From Syntrophotalea carbinolica DSM 2380 (GTDB lineage: Bacteria > Desulfobacterota > Desulfuromonadia > Desulfuromonadales > Syntrophotaleaceae), in NCBI RefSeq assembly GCF_000012885.1, contig NC_007498.2, forward strand, positions 1,798,001-1,862,000: 64,000 nucleotides of DNA, given 5' to 3'. The notes below the pieces were generated by a model. The model was not told the origin of the DNA. It made no database searches and saw nothing but the letters and a program-made list of their open reading frames with translations. Shown here piece after piece: positions 38,851 to 47,198 of the stretch. How positions within the stretch are numbered: the first letter of the stretch is position 1; every line of letters begins with the position of its first letter. The position numbers and the translations under genes are program-made.

Positions 38851-39282
38851 ATGAAGGTTCAGCAGATTTCCATTTTTATTGAAAATATCCCCGGTCGTCT
38901 TGCTGAGGTAACCACGGTGCTTGGGAAGTCGGGGGTCAATATCCGGGCCTTGTCCTTGGCAGATACTACCGATTTCGGCGTTTTGCGTCTCATCGTGGAC
39001 AAAATTGATTTGGCGAAGAAGGTTCTCGCCGAACATGAATTTACAGTCACCAAAACCGATGTCGTGGCGGTAGAGGTTCCCGATCGGCCTTTGGGGCTGG
39101 CGGAAATACTTAATCAGCTCGATATAGCCCAGATAACCGTCGAATACCTCTATGCATTCGTGGAACGCAGAGGGGAAAATGCCGTCATCATTTTCCGCTT
39201 CGACAATGCTGACGATGCCATTAAGGTGTTGCAGGATAACGGCATCAGAATTCTGTCGGGAGAAAATGTCTACAACGTCTAG
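38851..39282 (+). CDS. Tandem ACT-domain protein
   Basis: This 143-residue protein is made of two ACT domains: residues 1-68 ([20 protein letters not shown]) and 70-140 ([18 protein letters not shown]). ACT domains bind amino acids. It follows paaK by 30 bp with an AGGAGG site, a constant neighbour of iorAB-paaK in related genomes. It probably senses an aromatic amino acid, but no enzymatic domain is present. Confidence 0.88.
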   Translation: MKVQQISIFIENIPGRLAEVTTVLGKSGVNIRALSLADTTDFGVLRLIVDKIDLAKKVLAEHEFTVTKTDVVAVEVPDRPLGLAEILNQLDIAQITVEYLYAFVERRGENAVIIFRFDNADDAIKVLQDNGIRILSGENVYNV

Positions 39283-39297
39283 CCGCTTTTGGTTAAC

Positions 39298-39333
39298 ACC
39301 CTGAAGTTCTTTGATTTTTAAGGGTTTTTTTTT
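39298..39333 (+). terminator. Probable terminator of the ior operon
   Basis: ACCCT (39298-39302) pairs with AGGGT (39321-39325), followed by a T9 run. The stem is short and the loop AT-rich, but the T-run and position after the last operon gene support it. Confidence 0.45.
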
Positions 39334-39356
39334 GGGGAAAAAGAAATAATTTTCCC

Positions 39357-39385
39357 TTGACAATTACTGTCGGATGCAGCATAAT
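39357..39385 (+). promoter_or_regulatory. Sigma-70 promoter of tRNA-Pro
   Basis: TTGACA (39357-39362) and CATAAT (39380-39385) are 17 bp apart and 18 bp before the tRNA. A GC-rich discriminator (CCGACC) follows, as in stringently controlled stable-RNA promoters. Confidence 0.8.
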
Positions 39386-39402
39386 CCGACCTCGTTGATT
39401 GA

Positions 39403-39479
<77 letters not shown>

Positions 39480-39506
39480 TTCAGCGACTTGCAAAAACAA
39501 GCACTT

Positions 39507-39534
39507 AGGCCACTCAGCAATGGGTGGCCTTTTT
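39507..39534 (+). terminator. Terminator of tRNA-Pro
   Basis: AGGCCAC (39507-39513) pairs with GTGGCCT (39524-39530), followed by T4, 28 bp after the tRNA. Confidence 0.8.
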
Positions 39535-40179
39535 GCGTTCTGGGTGATTACGTTTTCTGGTTGTCGTTCAGTTGCCCTTTGCATTAAACTCGTTTAAAAA
39601 AATATCCACGTCCGGAAAAAACGCTCGCAGGTTATGATCTCGAATTACATGGGGGGGGATTTTTCATCCTAAAAAATTGACCTCCATCTAGCAAAAGTCC
39701 GGGATCTGCGCGTCACCCCCGGCTTAACGGTCAGGAAGGCCCCTTAAGAATTTTGTATGGATACCTGGATGCAAAGGTGAGAATAATTCTTTACTGTTTA
39801 TTCCGTTCGAGGAGGATCCAATTGTTTTGCCTCAGTCGGAATTGGAATATCAGAGCTGTTGAGTTAGTGTGCTTGCGGCACGTAACGAGCATGAGCCCTG
39901 CCATAGTGGTGGGGCTTTTGTGTATCTGGGCAATTGGCTGTTCTTCCGGTTGGAGTTTCGTGAGTGGGCGGGCTTGGCGTTCTATGGTTGCGTTTGTGTT
40001 CCATTGGACACTTTTTCAGTAACAGTCGACGCTTCGATATACTGGTAGGCCGCTCGGTTCGCCATTCCCCACCGATTCCGGCAATAATCTTCAAACGTGC
40101 CTTGCCAAGCCGTATACATTATGGGAAAATTAAGCGGGTAACTCATTCGTTGCGATGGCCGACGCAGCGATCATGAAGG
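39535..40179. other. Gene-poor interval after tRNA-Pro
   Basis: About 645 bp with no protein that can be recognised on either strand. Short open frames exist (for example 39753-40022) but lack a convincing ribosome site or family pattern. A weak promoter-like pair (TTCAAA at 40090, TATACA at 40113, 17 bp apart) precedes the orphan terminator at 40180. Confidence 0.5.
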
Positions 40180-40205
40180 CCTCTGGCATGCCGCCGGAGG
40201 TTTTC
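40180..40205 (+). terminator. Orphan Rho-independent terminator
   Basis: CCTCTGGC (40180-40187) pairs with GCCGGAGG (40193-40200) around a 5-nt loop, then TTTT and, after CGTG, another T5. No gene ends just upstream on this strand, so it may end a small RNA. Confidence 0.5.
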
Positions 40206-40224
40206 GTGTTTTTACAGCATAAAG

Positions 40225-40260
40225 AAAGCCCCCTTGCCAACCATGACGCGGGGGCTTTTT
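40225..40260. terminator. Bidirectional terminator
   Basis: AAAGCCCCC (40225-40233) pairs with GGGGGCTTT (40250-40258). T-rich flanks exist on both strands. It lies just after the stop of the minus-strand gene at 40285. Confidence 0.75.
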
Positions 40261-40284
40261 CCTTTGTATTTTGACGTTTATCGA

Positions 40285-40686
40285 TTAAGCCGCCAAGGTT
40301 CGGGCCGTTAGATCCGGTTCCCTGGCAGCGGTACAGAGCGGACACATGGCATCTCCGTCGCAGATGCGGGCGGCAGGATTCCTATTCAGCAAGCTGTCGA
40401 CGATCAGCGGCAGCAGCACCACCAGGTCGGCACCGGGGATCTGGCAGTCTTCGACAATGTGAACCACGGCGGCGGAGAGATCAGAAACCATGCCGTCGAT
40501 CTCATGGAGATAATCAGCTTCGCGACAGGCGATGCAGTCCCCAGTTCGCAGGTAACGGCAATTACAACGCTTTTCGGCCAAGGCAACGGCAGTGATCTGG
40601 AGAAGGTCAGCTGGGGAAATGTCGGCATAAGCAGCGGCGGTAAAAAGGATATTTACAGTGGTGTGCATTTTGGATGGTGTTTCCAC
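40285..40686 (-). CDS. Cysteine-rich protein of unknown function
   Basis: The protein has 133 residues from GTG 40686, which has AAGGAG at good spacing; a second possible start is ATG 40668. Two cysteine groups stand out: CNCRYLRTGDCIACREAD in the middle and CDGDAMCPLC near the end. They could bind a metal or Fe-S cluster. Between them lies a hydrophobic helix-like stretch (IPGADLVVLLPLIVDSLL). No family recognised. It has a strong terminator downstream and a divergent small gene at 40913. Confidence 0.55.
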   Translation of the reverse strand: METPSKMHTTVNILFTAAAYADISPADLLQITAVALAEKRCNCRYLRTGDCIACREADYLHEIDGMVSDLSAAVVHIVEDCQIPGADLVVLLPLIVDSLLNRNPAARICDGDAMCPLCTAAREPDLTARTLAA

Positions 40687-40825
40687 GACAAGCTCCTTTT
40701 TGAAATGACAAGGGATACGAACCCTTCGCGATAAGGCTCGGAGTGGTATCCATAATCGCACCTCACTCCTCACACTATTTGTCTGTATAACAGGGCGTTT
40801 AATGTGGCTACGCAGGTAGCAAGCC

Positions 40826-40855
40826 TTGCCATTTTCATCATTTGATTTATATGTA
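40826..40855 (+). promoter_or_regulatory. Possible promoter for the 57-residue gene
   Basis: TTGCCA (40826-40831) and TATGTA (40850-40855) are 18 bp apart, about 58 bp before ATG 40913. Confidence 0.35.
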
Positions 40856-40912
40856 TAAAAGAGGATCGCGAATCCCGCCACGTAATCAGCGTTTTTAAGC
40901 AGGGAGGTATGT

Positions 40913-41086
40913 ATGGGAAAGTGCAAAGTTATTCCTTTTCGTCAACCCCGCCAGCAACGCAAACTTGGCCTGATTGAACGTTTACTCCTGAAATGCGGTC
41001 TGAAAGGCAGTCGTGCCGGCAAGAATGAGAGGACCGTTGTTCACGGTTTCGGCCCAGGTGCCATGCGAAGTACCCGAGGTAACTGA
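40913..41086 (+). CDS. Small basic protein (57 residues), function unknown
   Basis: ATG 40913 follows AGGGAGG at good spacing and a promoter-like pair. The product is short and basic: it opens MGKCKVIPFRQPRQQRKLG, has LIERLLLKCGLKGSRAGK in the middle and ends GAMRSTRGN. It has two cysteines and no membrane segment. The ribosome site and isolated position favour a real gene, but no homologue is known to me. Confidence 0.4.
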   Translation: MGKCKVIPFRQPRQQRKLGLIERLLLKCGLKGSRAGKNERTVVHGFGPGAMRSTRGN

Positions 41087-41153
41087 GTGACACAAGATTG
41101 AATTCCGCTGGTGCTCTTTGTGCAAACGGTTTTCCCATTCTAAGAAATAGTTT

Positions 41154-41181
41154 TTGCATTCGGTTAATCTGTGGTTATAAT
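41154..41181 (+). promoter_or_regulatory. Sigma-70 promoter of the flavodoxin-like gene
   Basis: TTGCAT (41154-41159) and a perfect TATAAT (41176-41181) are 16 bp apart, 45 bp before ATG 41227. Confidence 0.65.
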
Positions 41182-41226
41182 AATGAGTCCCATTCAACCT
41201 GATTTCCTACGCTTGAAGAGGAGACT

Positions 41227-41811
41227 ATGACCGCTGTTATCCTGTGCGATTGCTCTGAAGATGACTTGGGAGAATATATTCTGCTCAAGTGCCTATGCGA
41301 TGAGATTTCAGTGTCTCATGAGATCCAATGGGTAGATGTGGCCGCATTGAATATTGCCACCTGCAAAAAGTGCCACAGGTGCCGTCCGCATGGAGACTGT
41401 GTTCTGCCTGAAGATGATGCACACCGGGTTGGTCGTATGGTCTTTGCGGCCGATGCGCTGGTGGTAGGATTAAGTACGACTCCGGATGCCCTGGGTGGGA
41501 GGTTCGTTCACTTGCTCGAGCGCATTTCCGCATCTCTTAATTTTAAAAATAACAAAGGGGAAACCTGCCCTTGGCATCATGGCAGGTCGGCTGTTGTGGT
41601 GTGCTCGGAGAAAAAAACGCCTCATGCTTCTATAAACCAGGTAAGCAATCGCCCTGCGGATTGCTATCTGTTAAAAACTTTAAGTGCTGGCGGGTTTGAT
41701 TTGATCGGTCTGGTATCTTCTTATAATCATTATTCCACCTGCATTGACGATCTTCCTATAGAGAAAGCCCGTGCCTTGGGTCGAAGTTTGTCTAACGCTA
41801 AACCAATATAA
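41227..41811 (+). CDS. Flavodoxin-fold NAD(P)H-dependent oxidoreductase-like protein
   Basis: This 194-residue protein resembles the FMN reductase/flavodoxin superfamily: an N-terminal beta strand (TAVILCDCSEDD), the CKKCHRCRPHGDCVLPEDD cysteine motif common in iron-sulfur flavoprotein-like members, and ADALVVGLSTTPDALGGRFVHLLERI, where the flavin loop should be. The usual SPxY loop is altered to STTPD. It probably binds FMN and shuttles electrons. AAGAGGAG precedes the start. It stands alone with its own promoter. Confidence 0.65.
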   Translation: MTAVILCDCSEDDLGEYILLKCLCDEISVSHEIQWVDVAALNIATCKKCHRCRPHGDCVLPEDDAHRVGRMVFAADALVVGLSTTPDALGGRFVHLLERISASLNFKNNKGETCPWHHGRSAVVVCSEKKTPHASINQVSNRPADCYLLKTLSAGGFDLIGLVSSYNHYSTCIDDLPIEKARALGRSLSNAKPI

Positions 41812-42194
41812 CCCATCCTTGTTCTTATCGATCGTACATCTCATTCAAATTTTCTATCAAATTATGATGTCGAAAAGCCTTGGAAATCTTAGGCGAATGA
41901 TTTCAGCAGCGTTTTGCGGTATGGAAACTACCTGCGCGGGATCAAGCGACTATCGGTAGAAAATCTGCTTCTTGCTGTATTTGTCGGTATCGGTCTACTC
42001 TGGGGCTTTGGTATGGCGTGATGTAGACTTTCGAGCAACTATCCTGTTAGTTAGTACGAGCTCTAAAACACGAGACCCCCGCCCGTTTCAACAGGCGGGG
42101 GTCTCGTAGAGTAGAGGGGCAGAGAGCTTGCTTCTTTGTCTCTTGAATATACGATCTTATTGAAGGTCTTTAAAGCCTCACCGAGAAACCCTCC
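41812..42194. other. Intergenic region with a short membrane-protein-like remnant
   Basis: A 42-codon open stretch (41893-42021, plus) ends in a plausible membrane helix (NLLLAVFVGIGLLWGFGMA) but has no ribosome site and an in-frame stop just upstream. It may be the tail of a decayed gene. A large inverted repeat at 42070-42107 follows. Nothing else is seen. Confidence 0.4.
42070..42107 (-). terminator. 14-bp perfect inverted repeat, probable terminator of the aminotransferase gene
   Basis: Arms 42070-42083 and 42094-42107 pair perfectly around a 10-nt loop. On the minus strand the stem is followed by GTTTTAG, a short T-run. It lies about 90 bp after the aminotransferase stop. Confidence 0.6.
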
Positions 42195-43466
42195 TTACAA
42201 CTCAGAGAGAAACTGTTCCAGACGGTCGCAGCCACCAACCAGGCGCGGAAAGAGCCGTTCTGCCAGAACGTCGTTGATTTGCTCGAAACCGGGCCAGGCC
42301 TTCAGGGCGGCGGCTCCGTCGTAATCGACGCCGGCGACCCGTACTCCGAGCTCGGTTGCGCCCAGATAAAAATCGGATCCCGGCAATACTGCCACACGGG
42401 CCTGTTCGAGCAGTAGATCGCATAACTGGCGGCCAGTGAATATCCCCTGCTTGCGCAGAGCCTCGCGCTGATTCTGAAAATCGGGGAAGAGGTAAAACGC
42501 ACCTTCCGGACGCGGGCAGTTAAGCCCCATGCCGGTAAAACGCCGATGCAGATATTCGCACGCCCAGCGATGAATTTCATTGGTGCGTTGCACAAACGGT
42601 CGCACTGTTTCGAAATTGCCGTAGGCTTCAAGGGCGGCGTATTGGATTGGTGCGGAAACGGCGCTGAAGGTTTCGCTGATCACCGATTTGAGGGCTTCAA
42701 GCACCAGTTGTAGCCCGTGTGGAACCAGCATCACTCCGAGTCGGTAACCGCCGGCAGCAAAGGACTTGGACAGGCCGCCTGTTACGATGGTCCCTTCTGG
42801 ATAGTATTGGGCGATGCTGCAATGAGGCCGATCCGTGAAATTGAGCATGGCATAGATTTCATCGGAGATGACCACCACCTGATAGGCGCGGCAGATCGCG
42901 GCCATTTCTTCGATTTCGCTTTTACGATAGAAGGCGCCGGTAGGGTTGTTGGGGTTATTGAGTATAAGCAGCTTCTGGCACTGGCCGAGGCGGTTGCAGG
43001 CCCGATCGAGTTCTTCGGGTTGTAACCGGTAGCCGTTGTCGCGCCGGGTCGGGATGGGTACGATCTCTTTGCCTCGCAATGCCGCCTGAGGGCCGTAGCT
43101 GACCCAGCTTGGAGCCGGTACCAGGAGCGGTCCTTCCATGAGGTATATGGTCTGAAAAATCAGTTCTTTGCTACCGGGGCCGATGCAGACGTTTTCCGCC
43201 GCAAATTCATAACCGAACTCCTGTTGGTAAAAGCCGGCTACAGCCTGGCATAGCTCGGGCAAGCCTCGGGTCGGCAGGTAATCTTTTTTATCAACATTGG
43301 ACCGCAGGGCCTGCTGCAGCGGTTCAGGTACCGGAAAAGGAGACTGACCGAAGCCGAAATGAAACACTTCCTTGCCCTGGCGGCGCATCTCGAGGGCCTT
43401 GAGATTGATGGCCAGGGTGGCGGATTCCTTGAGGCTAAGCACCAACGGATTGAGGGCCGGATACAT
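42195..43466 (-). CDS. PLP-dependent aminotransferase, class I/II
   Basis: This 423-residue protein has a strong AAGGAGGAAC before ATG 43466. Fold type I features: NNPNNPTGAFYRKSEIEEM, VVISDEIYAMLNF, and the lysine loop TGGLSKSFAAGGYRLG, with the PLP Lys in SKSFA. A C-terminal ARVAVLPGSDFYLG and RVAGVDYDG complete the domain. It is similar to aspartate/aromatic aminotransferases; the substrate cannot be fixed. It could supply 2-oxoacids for the ior or kor enzymes, but it is not in their operons. Confidence 0.85.
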   Translation of the reverse strand: MYPALNPLVLSLKESATLAINLKALEMRRQGKEVFHFGFGQSPFPVPEPLQQALRSNVDKKDYLPTRGLPELCQAVAGFYQQEFGYEFAAENVCIGPGSKELIFQTIYLMEGPLLVPAPSWVSYGPQAALRGKEIVPIPTRRDNGYRLQPEELDRACNRLGQCQKLLILNNPNNPTGAFYRKSEIEEMAAICRAYQVVVISDEIYAMLNFTDRPHCSIAQYYPEGTIVTGGLSKSFAAGGYRLGVMLVPHGLQLVLEALKSVISETFSAVSAPIQYAALEAYGNFETVRPFVQRTNEIHRWACEYLHRRFTGMGLNCPRPEGAFYLFPDFQNQREALRKQGIFTGRQLCDLLLEQARVAVLPGSDFYLGATELGVRVAGVDYDGAAALKAWPGFEQINDVLAERLFPRLVGGCDRLEQFLSEL

Positions 43467-43485
43467 ATTGTTCCTCCTTCGTGAG

Positions 43486-43774
43486 TCAGGTTTTTAAGTC
43501 CCGTGCGCAGATGCTGCTCAACTGGATAGGGTTCGGATAGAGTTGCTCGGCCGGATAGGGCAGGCGGTATTTACGCACATAAGTAGTTCAGAAGTTTGAT
43601 CTGCACGTTCAAGGGGATCATGCCGTGCCGGTACTGGCTGAAAAGTTTCTGCACCTCCTGCTTTTCATCGATAGAAAACGGCCTCTTAAAGTAACCGGAA
43701 GTATTAACGAGATTGGCAATTTGGGAAGGTAAAAATCGCTTCGGGGAATTTTTCTTGCAAGCCTCTCCCGGCAC
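43486..43774 (-). pseudogene. Frameshifted remnant of a DUF1722 (YbgA-like) gene
   Basis: The minus strand first reads GYFKRPFSIDEKQEVQKLFS then QYRHGMIPLNVQIKLLNYL and stops at TAA (about 43573). In the next frame it continues RKYRLPYPAEQLYPNP to a TGA at 43486. Joined, the two pieces match the C-terminal DUF1722 pattern (YFK...L..L...Y..G.iPL.v...LL..y.rk...pYl..Q.Y..P). The N-terminal part of the protein is missing. So this is a truncated and frameshifted remnant lying just upstream of the aminotransferase gene. Confidence 0.6.
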
Positions 43775-44241
43775 CTTTCCGTTAAGTCAAGATTCGCCAA
43801 ATCTCATCGATTAGAGTCAATTGTAGCAAAACATTTTACCACCAAGAGCAAGTTTAAAAGATTGCTGCAGATTTCGTTTCGTCTGATTGGCGCTGAAAAT
43901 CAACGAATCGATATGGTCTCATCCTTAAAGAAGCACAGTTAATCGTGGGAGTCGGTAATATTCCGACATTGACGTGCTTACCAGTCCGCGTGGAACTCGT
44001 TCGAGAGGGCGCCCGTCATTCGAAGTAGTGATGTCTTATTAAGGAAAATACGGATTCCTCGTATCGTGTTAAATGCCCCATAGTTTCCTGGGCATCCGCC
44101 GATTTTGCTGTCCCTTTTCCTATTTTTTGGTAAAGGTTCGAAACGACTTTTCAGATAGATGTTAGAGTTGAAACGAGGGGGGGGGGAGGGCCTCAGAAAA
44201 AAGGAGGCCATTGCGGTGTTTAGCAAGGATATTAAAGGGGA
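43775..44241. other. Intergenic region before the ABC transporter genes
   Basis: About 465 bp without a supported gene. It contains a run of nine G residues near 44177 and a purine-rich stretch before the ABC gene. A minus-strand open frame (43978-44226) has no convincing family pattern. No promoter is clear enough to call. Confidence 0.45.
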
Positions 44242-45186
44242 ATGAAGTCAACTATTAAGGTTAAAGGTCTGACACGGAAGTTTGGCGACTTGGTCGCAGT
44301 GAACCGCGTAGAATTCGACGTTTATCAAGGCGAGATCTTCGGATTTCTGGGGCCAAACGGAGCCGGCAAAACGACAACTGTTCGCATGCTTACAGGCGTG
44401 ATCGATCCCACGGAGGGTACCGCAACCATACAGGGCCACGACATCCGTAAAGAGGGGGTGCTGTCCCGAGCGCACATCGCCGTCGTTCCCGAGGAGGCGA
44501 ATGTATACCGCGATCTTTCTGTCTGGGAGAATATCATGCTCATGGCAGAATTACACGGTGTTGCACGACATCAACGATTCCGGGAAGCTGCGCGTCTGCT
44601 TGACGAACTCGGACTGACGGAGCGAAAGAAACAGAAAGCCTGCGAACTCTCCAAAGGGCTTCGGCAAAGAGTAATGCTATGTGCCGCGTTGGTAACGAAT
44701 CCGGATATATTGTTTCTCGATGAACCTACTAGCGGACTGGACGTCCAAAGTGCGGGACTGATACGCCGTGTAGTTAGCGATTTGAACCGGAAGGGTCTTA
44801 CGGTATTCCTGACCACGCACAATATGAGTGAGGCCAGTGAGATGTGCACCCGTGTAGCGATTATCGACAAAGGAAACATTGTTGCCATAGACACACCGGA
44901 AAGACTGCGCAGTGCCATGAGCTCCCGTCAATTCGTTGAAGTGCGTTTTGGGGGGATCATGCCCGGGTATGAAGAGCTCGAATCGCTGCCGGGGGTCTCA
45001 CAGATTGATGCGAACAATGGGGTTTTTCGGTTGTACACCGAGTCGCCTGGCCACGTGCTGACCGAGGTCATCCGGCTGGCAGACAGGAGGGGGCTGGAAA
45101 TCCGGGATCTCTGCAACCGTAAGCCCAGTCTGGAGGATGTATTTCTACACTTTACGGGTGGGCAAAAGGAGAACCCTGTGCAATGA
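44242..45186 (+). CDS. ABC transporter ATP-binding protein (exporter type)
   Basis: This 314-residue protein has Walker A (GPNGAGKTTT), an atypical signature (LSKGLRQRV instead of LSGGQ), Walker B (ILFLDEPTSGLD) and an H-loop (FLTTHNMSE). About 90 residues beyond the ATPase form a regulatory domain as in DrrA/CcmA-type exporters. The start follows AAAGGGGA. Its end overlaps the permease gene by 4 bp, so the two form an exporter pair. Cargo unknown. Confidence 0.9.
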   Translation: MKSTIKVKGLTRKFGDLVAVNRVEFDVYQGEIFGFLGPNGAGKTTTVRMLTGVIDPTEGTATIQGHDIRKEGVLSRAHIAVVPEEANVYRDLSVWENIMLMAELHGVARHQRFREAARLLDELGLTERKKQKACELSKGLRQRVMLCAALVTNPDILFLDEPTSGLDVQSAGLIRRVVSDLNRKGLTVFLTTHNMSEASEMCTRVAIIDKGNIVAIDTPERLRSAMSSRQFVEVRFGGIMPGYEELESLPGVSQIDANNGVFRLYTESPGHVLTEVIRLADRRGLEIRDLCNRKPSLEDVFLHFTGGQKENPVQ

Positions 45187-45953
45187 CGGATCAAAGGGAG
45201 ACGGTTCAGCGTTGGCCACACCAGTTGCATGGTTCGCTGGTCATCCTTAAGAAGAATGCGCGACTGTACTATCTGAAGCCGCCGGTGCTTATCTTCGGGG
45301 TTCTTTTTCCAGTTTTTTTCTTTCTTGCGTTCAAGATGGGCCGTCCTATCGCGACAGGAAATATTGTTCCAGGCATGGTTGCTATGGCACTTTGGTTTAC
45401 TTCCAGCGCGGTCGGACCATTGGTAACTCCCTGGGAACGGAGCGGCAAGACTTATGAACGTCTGATATCAACGCCTGTTGCGCTGCCCGCGATACTGGCG
45501 GGAGACGTCATTAGCGGATTCATCTTCGGAGCCTGTTTTTCGGCAATTCCGGTTTTACTGGGGCTTGTTCTTACCGATGCCTCTGTCAGGAACATGTCGC
45601 TGCTTATTGCTGGAATCATCATATCTGCACTGAGCTTTGCTTCTTTAGGGGTGCTTCTGTCTTCATTCCCTGCAAGAACCCCCTCTAACACCATGCTGCT
45701 GTCGAACCTGGTGCGACTCCCGCTGCTTTTTGTGAGTGGAATATTTATACCGATTGCCAAGATGCCTGTTTGGGCCCGGTGGCTTGCACCGATTTCACCG
45801 TTATCCTATGCCAGTTCATTGATTCGCTCTGGTTTCGGGCAATCGGCGTATTTCCCCGTTTGGCTGAACTTCTTTATGCTGGTTTTGTTTACGGTGACAA
45901 TGTTTCTGGCGGCCTGCAAATTTCACAATATTTGGCGGGGGAAAGGTTTGTGA
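45183..45953 (+). CDS. ABC-2 type transporter permease
   Basis: This 256-residue protein has about six membrane helices (LIFGVLFPVFFFLAFKM, LLIAGIIISALSFASLGVLL, and others) and the ABC-2 motif region LVRLPLLFVSGIFIPIAKMP with WLAPISPLSYASSLIR. It pairs with the ATPase encoded just upstream, giving a two-gene exporter for a drug, lipid or sodium-type substrate. Confidence 0.88.
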   Translation: MTDQRETVQRWPHQLHGSLVILKKNARLYYLKPPVLIFGVLFPVFFFLAFKMGRPIATGNIVPGMVAMALWFTSSAVGPLVTPWERSGKTYERLISTPVALPAILAGDVISGFIFGACFSAIPVLLGLVLTDASVRNMSLLIAGIIISALSFASLGVLLSSFPARTPSNTMLLSNLVRLPLLFVSGIFIPIAKMPVWARWLAPISPLSYASSLIRSGFGQSAYFPVWLNFFMLVLFTVTMFLAACKFHNIWRGKGL

Positions 45954-46197
45954 AAGAATTCTTATGATTTCAAGTTTTACCGAAATGCACCTATCTGAAG
46001 TATCAGCAAGCGAGAGAAAATAAAAACTTCCGTGCGACAACGGATAATATGCGATTCGAGAACAAATGATGCCAAAACGCAGTAGATGCCAAGCAAAAAC
46101 TTGGTCACGCCTCGTCTATGTAACTACTAGAAGAACTATTCAAAAGAAACCATAACCTGTTACCTGCATCTTGCTAGCATTGGATAAGGAGTCTGAC

Positions 46198-46971
46198 ATG
46201 AAACAGTTGCTAAACTGGCGTATATTACTTGGATTATTCCTTCTGCTTTTGTCGGTATTTTTCTATGCCTTGCATTACTTGATATTTCATGATGCCCACC
46301 ACATTTTCATTTATTTGGTCGGAGATGTGGCTTTTGTTTTTATTGAAGTTTTGCTTGTTACAATGATCATCCATCACCTTCTTAACGAATGGGACAAACG
46401 GTCTAAACTTCAAAAATTGAACATGGTAATTGAAACATTCTTCAGTGAATTCGGTAAACCCTTAATAGCATATTTGTCAAGTGCCGATACAACGCTTCCC
46501 TCGATTCGCAACGCTGTTGTCATGGATTGCAACGAACAGGCCCCGGATTTTAAAGCAGCGAACGCTAAGATTTCGGGATATCGCGGCAACATAGATCTGG
46601 CGCAGGTGAATCTTGGCAACCTCGAGATGTTTCTACGCGACCGTCGGGGGTTCTTGGTCTCCCTTCTTCAAAATCCGAATCTTCTTGAACACGAGAGTTT
46701 TACGGAATCCCTTATGGCGGTGTTCCATATTACCGAAGAACTTGCCGCTCGAGACCTGACAGATCTCTCTGAAGAGGACCGGCAGCACACGAAGCAAGAT
46801 CTCGAACGCGCTTACGGCCTGCTTACTCAGCAGTGGGTAGCGTATATGGATTACATCCACAAACACTATCCATACTTCTTTGTTTTCGCGATGAATACAA
46901 ACCCATTTGATGCAGATGCTGCCTGGCTTGACCGATGGACCGGGAAAGTTCACGGCGAGAGTCCTGCCTAG
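46198..46971 (+). CDS. Membrane-anchored protein of unknown function
   Basis: The protein has 257 residues from ATG 46198, preceded by AAGGAG. Two membrane helices (residues about 6-29 and 37-63) are followed by a soluble helical region of roughly 190 residues rich in Glu, Asp and Lys (ESLMAVFHITEELAARDL). No catalytic motif is seen. It sits alone between the ABC exporter and the ArsB-like transporter. A sensor or scaffold role is possible but not shown. Confidence 0.6.
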   Translation: MKQLLNWRILLGLFLLLLSVFFYALHYLIFHDAHHIFIYLVGDVAFVFIEVLLVTMIIHHLLNEWDKRSKLQKLNMVIETFFSEFGKPLIAYLSSADTTLPSIRNAVVMDCNEQAPDFKAANAKISGYRGNIDLAQVNLGNLEMFLRDRRGFLVSLLQNPNLLEHESFTESLMAVFHITEELAARDLTDLSEEDRQHTKQDLERAYGLLTQQWVAYMDYIHKHYPYFFVFAMNTNPFDADAAWLDRWTGKVHGESPA

Positions 46972-47023
46972 GAGTCTGTCGGACTATCCACGATCCGGCT
47001 GCAAATTCGGCTGTTTGGCCTAT

Positions 47024-47080
47024 ATTTCAGCTCCTTTTCGACCCATAGTTACAACTAGGAACCTTCAAAGGAGCTGAAAT
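47024..47080. repeat. 14-bp inverted repeat, possible mobile-element remnant
   Basis: ATTTCAGCTCCTTT (47024-47037) and AAAGGAGCTGAAAT (47067-47080) are perfect inverted copies, 29 bp apart. The right copy is followed by a 17-codon frame starting MADIYKNKKLFLENRG. No transposase is intact here. Confidence 0.45.
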
Positions 47081-47198
47081 CTGATATGGCTGACATTTAC
47101 AAGAACAAAAAACTGTTCCTTGAAAACCGTGGTTATTAGGTCTGTCACGAAAAAGCGGGACCTGGCAGTTATGGTATCAAGCCGCCCGTTCAATGCAT

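Noticed and set aside
39753-40022. 89-codon frame starting MYGYLDAK
   Set aside because: No ribosome site, rare codons mixed and no family similarity; kept as part of the gene-poor interval.
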